Shown one piece after another: positions 42,935-52,202 of a stretch of 64,000 nt of DNA; the stretch's first letter is position 1, and each line of letters starts with the position of its first letter. The notes under the pieces were generated by a model. It worked only from the letters and a program-made list of their open reading frames with translations. It was not told the DNA's origin and did not search any database. The position numbers and the translations under genes are program-made. The DNA lies in the NCBI RefSeq assembly GCF_014055025.1, contig NZ_CP059571.1:1240001-1304000 (forward strand), given 5' to 3'. The stretch is from Neisseria bacilliformis. Its GTDB lineage: Bacteria; Pseudomonadota; Gammaproteobacteria; Burkholderiales; Neisseriaceae.

Positions 42935-43180
42935 GTGAAAGACGCAACCGCCGTTCTACTCGCAGGGCTGGTAAAACTGGATTTAAGCACAGAGGAAAAG
43001 GCGCGGATTCTTACCCTGCCGCCCTGCCCGAAATGCGGCCAAACATCCTGCGCCCACCCCGAAAACCAAGCAACCGCCGCCCAAATGCGCAGCCTGCTGC
43101 ATGCCGTGCTGGAAGCGGCAGGCGCAAGCCCCGAAAGCATGGGCATCCTGCCCGAAACGCCCGAAAGGAGAACGCAATGA
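42935..43180 (+). CDS. Small cysteine-containing protein of the element
   Basis: GTG start at 42935 with AAGGGGGT upstream. The 81-residue product has a C-P-K-C-G-Q-T-S-C-A-H motif that may bind zinc, inside helical flanks. Its stop overlaps the next ATG (ATGA at 43177-43180), showing translational coupling. No family recognised. Confidence 0.65.
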   Translation: MKDATAVLLAGLVKLDLSTEEKARILTLPPCPKCGQTSCAHPENQATAAQMRSLLHAVLEAAGASPESMGILPETPERRTQ

Positions 43181-43677
43181 AACCCTATATCGCCGTTGTA
43201 ACCATCCCCAACCCCCGCCCCGTGGCCGGAGAAGCCTACACAGAGTGCTACGCCCCCATCGGCGAGTTTCCCACCCGCGAAGAAGCGGAAGCCGCCTGCG
43301 ACATCTACGCCGCCCGCCATCCCGTTATCAAACGGCACATCAGCCAAACCCTGCCGCCCTTCTTCTTTCGCGGCGCAAGCCCCCGACGCCATCCTGATAG
43401 GGGCCGCCGAATGAACCGCCCCGACTTATCCGACCTCAAAGCCGCCGCGCAAGGCCGCTGGCCTGCCATCCATGCCGCGCTAGGCATCCCCGCCGACCTG
43501 CTGGACAAACGCAGACACCGTCCCTGCCCCCATTGCGGAGGCAAAGACCGCTACCGCTACACAGACTACCAAGACGGCGGCGGCTACATCTGCAACCAAT
43601 GCACCCCCGAAGGCGGCAGCGGCTTTGATTTACTCATGCTGGTGTATGGCTGGACATTTGCCGAAGCCGCCCGCTAA
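43177..43677 (+). CDS. Paralogue 2 fused in frame to a primase zinc-ribbon; ends at an internal TAA
   Basis: The frame starts with a paralogue of the 42710 protein (I-A-V-V-T-I-P-N-P-R-P-V-A-G-E-A-Y to F-F-F-R-G-A-S) and runs on into a primase zinc-binding domain (C-P-H-C-G-G-K-D-R-Y-R-Y and C-N-Q-C-T-P-E-G-G-S-G-F-D). The junction is a C5 tract at 43380-43384. With one fewer C, the first protein would end S-P-D-A-I-L-I-G-A-A-E-stop at an ATGA overlapping ATG 43411, the natural start of the primase. So the fusion probably arose by slippage. The TAA at 43675-43677 separates the zinc domain from the TOPRIM part, which continues in the same frame. Confidence 0.65.
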   Translation: MKPYIAVVTIPNPRPVAGEAYTECYAPIGEFPTREEAEAACDIYAARHPVIKRHISQTLPPFFFRGASPRRHPDRGRRMNRPDLSDLKAAAQGRWPAIHAALGIPADLLDKRRHRPCPHCGGKDRYRYTDYQDGGGYICNQCTPEGGSGFDLLMLVYGWTFAEAAR

Positions 43678-44463
43678 GTGGCCGCCTTGCTTGGCATGAG
43701 TCCGTCTGAAAACCCGCCCGCCGCAAGGCAGCCTGAAAGCCCCGAGCCGAAACCCGACAAACAGCCCGAACTAATCCGCCTTTTCAACGCCGCCGCCCCG
43801 ATAGACGGCACGCCCGCCGCCCTGTACCTCAAAGGGCGCGGCCTTTCGCCCGAACTGTTCGACGCCTGCCCCGATTTGCGCTACTGCCCCGCCTTGCCCT
43901 ACTGGATAACCCGCTGCGCCGACAACCGCCCCGCCTGCATCGGCAGCTGCCCCGCCATGCTGGCCGCCATCCGCACCCCCGACGGCACATTGCAGGGCTT
44001 GCACAAAACCTACCTGCAAACAGACGGGCGCAAGTTCGCAGGCATCCACCCCGACACGGGCGACCCCCTGCCCGCCAAGAAAATGGCCGCCCGCTACGGC
44101 GGAGCATTGCACGGCGCGGCGGTACACCTTTACCCGCCCGATTTTCAAGGCCGCATCATCGCAGCGGAGGGCATAGAAACCGCCCTTGCCGCATGGCAGC
44201 TGTTCCAAACACCGGCCATAGCCGCCCTGTCCGCCCACGGCCTGCAAAACCTGCAATGGCCGCACGGCACGGAAACCCTGCTAATCGCCGCCGACAACGA
44301 CCATAGTCAAACAGGCCGCAAGGCCGCCGAAGCCCTCACCCGCCGCGCTGCCCGCGCAGGCATAGGCGGCGGCATCTGGCAGCCTGAAACAGCGGGCTTT
44401 GACGCACTGGACGAACTGAACAGGCGGCAGGCCGCTACAAACGCCCCAAAACCGCCCGTATAG
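43678..44463 (+). CDS. TOPRIM part of the element primase (separated by an in-frame stop)
   Basis: The open frame resumes directly after the TAA with V-A-A-L-L-G-M-S and runs 261 residues. It has the primase TOPRIM signatures I-I-A-A-E-G-I-E-T-A-L-A and L-L-I-A-A-D-N-D-H-S. Zinc-ribbon plus TOPRIM primases of this kind are normally one protein of about 350 residues (43411-44463 here). A single C-to-T change (CAA to TAA) would explain the stop. Re-initiation at GTG 43678 or ATG 43696 could still make the TOPRIM domain, but an intact primase needs readthrough. An exact AGGCAGCCTGAA (Kingella-type uptake dialect) lies at 43726-43737. Confidence 0.7.
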   Translation: MAALLGMSPSENPPAARQPESPEPKPDKQPELIRLFNAAAPIDGTPAALYLKGRGLSPELFDACPDLRYCPALPYWITRCADNRPACIGSCPAMLAAIRTPDGTLQGLHKTYLQTDGRKFAGIHPDTGDPLPAKKMAARYGGALHGAAVHLYPPDFQGRIIAAEGIETALAAWQLFQTPAIAALSAHGLQNLQWPHGTETLLIAADNDHSQTGRKAAEALTRRAARAGIGGGIWQPETAGFDALDELNRRQAATNAPKPPV

Positions 44464-44558
44464 CCCGCTTCCCCATTCAGACGTCCCACCCCCTTACCCA
44501 TGCGCCCAAACCGCAGGAAAACGCAACAGAGGCGCAGCAAACACAGAAAGCAGACACC

Positions 44559-46253
44559 ATGAGCGCAGCAAACGACCCGTTAGCCCACTTTGAACCCGTG
44601 GCCGACCGCCCCTACTACGACTGCACCCGCAGCGGCGTTTACTACTGCCACATTGAAACCGACAAAGACGGCGGCATCATCGAAAAACCGCCCCTGCGCC
44701 TGTCCGACCAAATCGAACTAATCGGGCGGGGCATCGACGCGGGCGGCCACTACTACCGCATCATCCAATGGCGGGACACCCTCACCCGCCAAAGCAAAAC
44801 CGCCGCGCTATCCTGCGCCGACATCGGCACACCGCCAAGCTGGCAGCGTCTGCAAGGATGGGGCATAACCGTCATGAGCGGACGGCGCAAACGCGAACTG
44901 CTGGCCGACTACCTGCAAACAGACGGCCAAACCACCCCATACACCGTAACCGATAAAGCAGGCTGGCACGGCGGCGGCTACATCCTGCCCAACGGCGAAA
45001 CCATCGTTTCAGACAAAGAACACATCATCTACAACGGCGACCCCGCCCCCGCCTACACCCAAAGCGGCAGCCTTGCCGACTGGCAGCGCGAAATAGCCGC
45101 CCGCGCCGCCGGTAATTCCCGCTTGCTGCTGGCAATCGGCACGGCACTGGCCGCCCCGCTGCTGCACCTGTTCGGCGAAGCAAACGGCGGCTTCCACATC
45201 TACGGCGACTCATCCGACGGCAAAACCACCGCCGCCCTTGTCGGCCTGTCCGTCTACGGCACGCCCGCCGCCCTCAAACTCGCATGGCGCGGCACGGATT
45301 TAGGCTTTTCCAATGCCGCCCTTGCCCGCAACGACGGTTTGCTTGTTCTCGACGAAATCGGCGAAGCCCACCCCAAAACCGTAAGCAAAACCGCCTATTC
45401 CGTCATCAACGGCAAATCCAAGATTCAGGGCGCGAAAGAGGGCGGCAACCGCCCCGCCCAAGAATGGCGCATCCTGCTGTTCTCAACCGGCGAATACGCC
45501 CTGCAAGCCTACATGGAACGGGCGGGCGAAACATGGGAAGCAGGGCAGGCCGTGCGCCTTCCCAGCATCCGCGCCGCCGCCCGCTACGGCATCTTCGACA
45601 CCCTGCACGGCCACCCCAACGGCGCAGCCCTTGCCGACCACCTGCAACAGGCCGCCCGGCAATACCACGGCACGGCCATCCGCGCATGGATAGCCAAACT
45701 GCAAACCCTGCCCGCCGACACCATCCGCGCCGCCTTTGAAGCATTCCTTGCCGCCCTGCCCGAGATGGACGGCCAAGCCGCCCGCGTCGCCCGCCGCTTC
45801 GCCCTTGCCGCCGCCGCGCTGGAACTGGCCGCCGACATAACCGCCCTGCCTGCCGGTGTCGGCATGGCCGGTATCAAGCAATGCTTTGACGAATGGCACG
45901 CCGACAACGGCAGCGGCAAACATGAAGACCACCAAATCATCCGCAACATGGCCGCCTTCATGCAGCAACACGCCCACGGCCTGCGCTTTGCCGACTGGCG
46001 CGACGAATACACCAACCGCGACCATGCAGGCTACCGCAAAGACAACGGGCAGGGCGAAAAGGCCGAATACTGGATAATCCCCGTCATTTTCGAGGACGAA
46101 ATCATGAAGGGCAGAGACAAAAACAAAGCCTGCGCCGTCTTGCACGGCATCGGCTGGATGATGAAAGCGGCGGATGGCCGCTGGAAATGCAAGAAATACG
46201 GCAAAGGCCGCTTTTATGTACTACTCGGCGCAGAGCCGCCCGAAGCCGAATAA
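44559..46253 (+). CDS. DUF927-family replicative helicase of the element
   Basis: The 564-residue product starts after AGAAAG. Its N-terminal half matches DUF927 (G-W-H-G-G-G-Y-I-L-P-N-G-E, H-I-I-Y-N-G). The ATPase core has Walker A G-D-S-S-D-G-K-T-T, a Walker B-like L-L-V-L-D-E-I-G and F-S-T-G-E. The C-terminal region (about 450-560) looks like a winged-helix DNA-binding part. Such proteins pair with TOPRIM primases in islands and satellites to start replication. Here the gene sits between the primase and the iteron array, the expected place for an origin-binding helicase. A rho-independent terminator follows. Confidence 0.88.
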   Translation: MSAANDPLAHFEPVADRPYYDCTRSGVYYCHIETDKDGGIIEKPPLRLSDQIELIGRGIDAGGHYYRIIQWRDTLTRQSKTAALSCADIGTPPSWQRLQGWGITVMSGRRKRELLADYLQTDGQTTPYTVTDKAGWHGGGYILPNGETIVSDKEHIIYNGDPAPAYTQSGSLADWQREIAARAAGNSRLLLAIGTALAAPLLHLFGEANGGFHIYGDSSDGKTTAALVGLSVYGTPAALKLAWRGTDLGFSNAALARNDGLLVLDEIGEAHPKTVSKTAYSVINGKSKIQGAKEGGNRPAQEWRILLFSTGEYALQAYMERAGETWEAGQAVRLPSIRAAARYGIFDTLHGHPNGAALADHLQQAARQYHGTAIRAWIAKLQTLPADTIRAAFEAFLAALPEMDGQAARVARRFALAAAALELAADITALPAGVGMAGIKQCFDEWHADNGSGKHEDHQIIRNMAAFMQQHAHGLRFADWRDEYTNRDHAGYRKDNGQGEKAEYWIIPVIFEDEIMKGRDKNKACAVLHGIGWMMKAADGRWKCKKYGKGRFYVLLGAEPPEAE

Positions 46254-46284
46254 GCAAAGGCCGTCTGAAAAACCCCGTTAAACA

Positions 46285-46306
46285 AACCGCCGCAAGGCGG
46301 TTTTTT
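46285..46306 (+). terminator. Rho-independent terminator after the DUF927 gene
   Basis: AACCGCC/GGCGGTT stem, GCAA loop, T6; a DUS precedes it at about 46257-46268. Confidence 0.85.
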
Positions 46307-46462
46307 CATGCCCTCAAACAGCCAAACCTCGCAACATGCCCTTTTCCGCCCCACAGATGCACGCAGACGGCCTTTTCCAACCTTTCCCATACCAACCATT
46401 ATCACACCGCCAAACGCGCTAAAAACGCCGCTTTTGCGCCCTGCGTGAAGTTTTCCTATCAG

Positions 46463-46486
46463 GAAACAATCAGCCGTGATTGTTTC
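46463..46486 (+). repeat. Perfect 10-bp palindrome beside the iterons
   Basis: GAAACAATCA and TGATTGTTTC are separated by GCCG, 40 bases before the first iteron. No T run follows, so it is not a classical terminator; it may be an initiator site or regulator operator. Confidence 0.6.
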
Positions 46487-46511
46487 ATCAAAAAAACGCT
46501 ATACGCGCGAG

Positions 46512-46774
46512 AAAAACGCGTTTTTAGTGGGTATGTGGGTATGCGCCTCTGAAAGCCTTGATATACGGGCATCTTTGCATACCCACTGAATAAATTTACG
46601 TGGGTATGTTGTGGGTATGCTGGGTATGAGTTAAAAAACAAACACTTGGAAGCACCGCATACCCACATACCCACGGGCTACCCAGTAAATTTATGTATGT
46701 GGGTATGCACTTTTTACAATATAAACAAAAAGATAAAATGTAAATTCCCACATACCCACTAAAAAACGCGTTTT
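46512..46774 (+). other. Putative replication origin: iteron array of the element
   Basis: Nine perfect GTGGGTATG nonamers lie in both orientations: direct at 46527, 46535, 46600, 46611 and 46699; inverted at 46578, 46658, 46666 and 46751. One-mismatch copies lie at 46620 and near 46676. An AT-rich stretch (46708-46750) lies between the last two, and the array is bracketed by AAAACGCGTTTT palindromes (46512-46525 and 46763-46774). No reading frame explains it. It lies directly after the primase and helicase genes, as in P4-like replicons. Confidence 0.75.
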
Positions 46775-47008
46775 GCGTTTTATATACGCATGTTTTCCCG
46801 CCTGCCCGACGGCCACCCTTACGGTATATTCAATCCGAATGCAAGCCAACCACGAAAAAAAACCGCCGGAAACGGCGGCGCAGATGACGGCGGAAAAAAC
46901 ACAAAACAGCCAAAAAACCGCCTGACCTTTGCAAAATGGGGGTATTTTTGGGGGTATTTTGGTTTTTGCTGTTTAAACAGTTTATAAAAATCAATGTATT
47001 AAGTATTT
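46775..47008 (+). other. Right end of the element
   Basis: No convincing gene; short frames at 46790-46987 and 46839-46925 have no recognised product. Two direct copies of GGGGGTATTT (46938-46947 and 46950-46959) match motifs at the left end before int and are probable recombinase or excisionase sites. Confidence 0.5.
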
Positions 47009-47033
47009 AGTTCAAGTCTAGCTGTCGCACCAA
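47009..47033 (+). other. attR core
   Basis: Near copy of the tRNA-Leu 3' end (one substitution and one missing base) with no tRNA body upstream. Confidence 0.75.
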
Positions 47034-47360
47034 TATAAAAAACAGCCCCAACGTGCGGGCTGTTTTTTTACGTCTAACGCCGTCTAATGCCGTAAACCAA
47101 AATCCCGCCGTATAAGGCTTTGCATCAAATTCACGCCCGCCGTTTCCCCGCCTTGACCGTCTAACGCCGTCTAATCCCGTCTGATTGAATCGACCAAATC
47201 GCGGGGGTATTGGAGGCATCTGCAAACACCCTCGAAAAATACCCCCAAAATGCCGCTAAACGACCGCCAAATCAGGAATGCCAAGCCCGCCGCCAAGCCC
47301 TACAAGCTGGCAGACGGCCTTTTCTGTATGCAGATTTTGTTGAAAACCGGCCTTACGGTG
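47034..47360 (+). pseudogene. Left-end stump of a second related element (truncated integrase)
   Basis: This stretch aligns with 38779-39056: terminator (47041-47069), GTCTAACGCCGTCTAA sites (47072-47087 and 47159-47174), GGGGGTAT motif, then an integrase start at 47249 reading M-P-L-N-D-R-Q-I-R-N-A-K-P-A-A-K-P-Y-K-L-A-D. The similarity ends abruptly at CAGACGGCCTTTT (about 47314), where a DUS-like sequence begins. It is the remnant of an older element inserted at the same site. The rest to 47407 has no recognised feature. Confidence 0.75.
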
Positions 47361-47407
47361 GTGTTTTAGGTTCTCTTAAATATCAATAGTCTCAGTAGTT
47401 CTTGCGT

Positions 47408-48187
47408 TCACTCCGACCGCTGGCGCAGTTGCTCGAACAGGCAGACGGTGGCGGCCATGGCGACGTTGAGGGATTCGGTTGCGCCGGACATGGGGATTTT
47501 TACTGTGCGGGTGGCGGTGTTGCGGGCGGCGGCGGTGAGGCCGCCGCCTTCGTTGCCGAACAGCCAGGCGCAGGGGGGGCGCAGGTTGAGGCGGTAGAGG
47601 GGGGTGCTGTTGGCGGTGAGGGCGGTGGCAAACAGGGGTTCGCGGTAGGTTTGCCTCCATACGGCGAGGTTGGAGGCGGGGTGGAGGCGCAGCAGGAAGT
47701 GCGCGCCCATGGCGGCACGGAGGACTTTTGGCGACCAGAGGTCGGCGCAGCCTTCGCCGGCGATGATTTGGCGCACGCCCGCCGCCGCTGCGCTGCGCAG
47801 GATGGTGCCGATGTTGCCGGGGTCTTGGATGCGTTCGAGTACGACGCAGTCACCGTTTTGCGGCGGGGCGGCGGTTTCGGGGATTTCGACCAGACTGAGG
47901 ATGCCGCCGCCGTCGGAGAGGGCGGAGGCTTTGGCTAGCAGGCGGTCTTCGACGGCGGCGGTGTTTTCGGACGGCAGACGCGCGAGCAGGCTTTGTGTTT
48001 CGGGGGTGTGCAGGCGGCTTTGTGCGATGAAGACTTGTTGCGGCTGCGCGCCGCTTTGCAGCAGCGCGTCGAGCAGGTGCGCGCCTTCGAGTACGGTTTG
48101 GCGGTATTGGCGGCGGTATTTGGCCGACACGCCGAGTTTGGCGAGGTGTTTGAGCTGCGTGTTGTGCGGGGAGGCGATTTGTTTCAT
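47408..48187 (-). CDS. TrmH/SpoU-family RNA 2'-O-methyltransferase
   Basis: The start at 48187 (M-K-Q-I-A-S-P-H-N) gives 259 residues; an upstream GTG would add 17 unsupported residues. The knotted SPOUT fold motifs are clear: motif 1 L-E-R-I-Q-D-P-G-N-I-G-T-I-L-R-S-A, motif 2 L-F-G-N-E-G-G-G-L, motif 3 I-P-M-S-G-A-T-E-S-L-N-V-A-M-A-A. An N-terminal L30e-like substrate-binding domain precedes them. The target nucleotide (rRNA or tRNA) cannot be decided. It is the first core gene beyond the mobile element. Confidence 0.9.
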   Translation of the reverse strand: MKQIASPHNTQLKHLAKLGVSAKYRRQYRQTVLEGAHLLDALLQSGAQPQQVFIAQSRLHTPETQSLLARLPSENTAAVEDRLLAKASALSDGGGILSLVEIPETAAPPQNGDCVVLERIQDPGNIGTILRSAAAAGVRQIIAGEGCADLWSPKVLRAAMGAHFLLRLHPASNLAVWRQTYREPLFATALTANSTPLYRLNLRPPCAWLFGNEGGGLTAAARNTATRTVKIPMSGATESLNVAMAATVCLFEQLRQRSE

Positions 48188-48295
48188 GGGTGTTTGTTTT
48201 GGAACGGTGTTTTGACTGTGTTGCGGCTTCGTTTTCACTTCGTTGAAGCGACGCTTTCAGACGGCCTGTGCTTGGCGGGTGCGCAGTGAAGGGAG

Positions 48296-48327
48296 AGGCC
48301 GTCTGAAAAAGTGTTTTCAGACGGCCT
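48296..48327. terminator. DUS hairpin after gyrA
   Basis: Perfect inverted DUS pair followed by TTTT, 16 bases beyond the gyrA stop. Confidence 0.8.
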
Positions 48328-48343
48328 TTTGCCTGCGCGGGGC

Positions 48344-51133
<2,790 letters not shown>

Positions 51134-51169
51134 GGCTGTGGGGCTTTGCGGGAACAAAAATAACGCGCG

Positions 51170-51175
51170 ATTTTA
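51170..51175 (-). promoter_or_regulatory. Extended -10 for gyrA
   Basis: Minus strand reads TGTGCTAAAAT, 37 bases upstream of the ATG. Confidence 0.45.
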
Positions 51176-51387
51176 GCACAAAAGGCTTTGAGGCCGTCTG
51201 AAAGCGAAGTTTCGGCGAAGTTAAAAGGCGGTGTGTGTTTTCAGACGGCCTCTGCGTCGGTTTGCCCCGTTAGGTACGGCGCAGGCGCGAAGAGGTCGTC
51301 TGAAAAGCGCAGCTCCAACAGAGTTAAAAAGCCTTACGCATTTTTTCAGACGGCCTCACGCTTGTCCGCGCCGCCGTTTTCCGTGTC

Positions 51388-52143
51388 TCACCAAAAATCG
51401 CGGATGTCCGCCGCCGCTTCCGTGCCGAAGCGTTCCGATTCGACATAGGCCGCGATTTTTGCCGCCGTATCGGCCGCCGTCTGCAAGCCGCCTTCGTTTT
51501 TCAGCGACACGAAACGGCCTTTGAGCGGGAAGGCCGCCGCGTCCGACGCGCGGATTTGCGCCTGCATGTCGGTGTCCACCACGCCCGGGGCGAGGCAGGC
51601 GGCGCGCACGTTTTCATGATGCTCCGCCGCCAAACAGCGGGCGTGGTGGTCGAGCGCGGCCTTGCTTGTGCCGTACACGCTCCAACCGGCGTAGCTTTTG
51701 CGCCCCGCGCCGCTGCCGATGTGCAGGATGTCCAGCGGCACCAGCGCAGGCCGCGCCGCCAAAACCGCGTTGGCCAGCAGCAGCGGCGCGGCCACGTTTA
51801 ACGACACGGCAGACAGGATTTCAGACGGCCTCTGCCGCCCCGAAACGGCGTTGGGCGACACGGCGGCGGCGTTGTTGATTAACAGGATTTTGCCTGCATC
51901 GGCCAGAAAATCCCACAGCAGGCCGCCCCCGTCTCCACCATGCGGGGATGACGTGTCTGAAAGCCAGGCAGCCAAAGCCGCGCCGTCGGCCAAATCGATT
52001 GACACCTGATGCAGGTTTTCAGACGGCCGCAAAGCCGCCGCCCCCCGCGCCAGTCCCAAAACCTGCCAGCCGCGTTGCAGATAGAGTTCCGCCAGCGCCC
52101 GCCCCAGCCCGCGCGTGTGGCCGGTGATGATCAGCTTGTCCAT
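51388..52143 (-). CDS. Short-chain dehydrogenase/reductase
   Basis: The 251-residue product is a classical-type SDR with a slightly divergent nucleotide motif T-G-H-T-R-G-L-G, N-N-A-A-A and the active-site Y-G-T-S-K (Tyr/Lys), preceded by H-I-G-S-G-A. An internal segment (residues about 60-85, S-S-P-H-G-G-D-G-G-G) and an embedded DUS enlarge it slightly. Substrate unknown. It is divergent from coaBC with 59 bases between. The region 51176-51387 holds DUS copies only, including AGGTCGTCTGAA at 51293-51304. Confidence 0.87.
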   Translation of the reverse strand: MDKLIITGHTRGLGRALAELYLQRGWQVLGLARGAAALRPSENLHQVSIDLADGAALAAWLSDTSSPHGGDGGGLLWDFLADAGKILLINNAAAVSPNAVSGRQRPSEILSAVSLNVAAPLLLANAVLAARPALVPLDILHIGSGAGRKSYAGWSVYGTSKAALDHHARCLAAEHHENVRAACLAPGVVDTDMQAQIRASDAAAFPLKGRFVSLKNEGGLQTAADTAAKIAAYVESERFGTEAAADIRDFW

Positions 52144-52163
52144 AAAAACCCTTTTTCATACGC

Positions 52164-52169
52164 TACAAT
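52164..52169 (+). promoter_or_regulatory. -10-like hexamer for coaBC
   Basis: TACAAT 34 bases upstream of the ATG, in the context CGCTACAATGCG. Confidence 0.4.
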
Positions 52170-52202
52170 GCGCGCCATTTTACCCGCAAACGGAACACCG
52201 CC

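Larger units (their letters stand above)
38753..47033 (+). mobile_element. Integrated satellite-like element in tRNA-Leu (about 8.3 kb)
   Basis: The element is bounded by the tRNA-Leu 3' end (38753-38778) and a near copy at 47009-47033. It carries, all on the + strand, a tyrosine integrase, AlpA-type regulator, winged-helix protein, Mor-like activator, DUF1804 protein, structured leader, small proteins, zinc-ribbon/TOPRIM primase, DUF927 helicase and an iteron array. No structural, lysis or conjugation genes are present. The set and order resemble P4-like or PICI-type phage satellites; this class assignment is inference. The primase shows two lesions, so replication may be lost. Host-type DUS copies are few inside it. 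Confidence 0.85.

Noticed and set aside
42935-43180. Small Cys-containing protein as a DksA/TraR zinc finger
   Set aside because: Only one C-x-x-C plus a single further Cys is present and the flanking DksA/TraR sequence pattern is missing.
46527-46759. Iteron array considered as a CRISPR array
   Set aside because: Repeats are only 9 bases, occur in both orientations, have irregular spacing and no cas genes are near.
46790-46987. 65-codon frame at the right end of the element
   Set aside because: No ribosome site, no recognisable product, and it overlaps the GGGGGTATTT recombination-site motifs.
47009-47033. Possible second tRNA-Leu
   Set aside because: Only the 3' end (T-arm and acceptor strand) is present; no D-arm, anticodon or 5' acceptor strand. 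It is an attachment-site copy.
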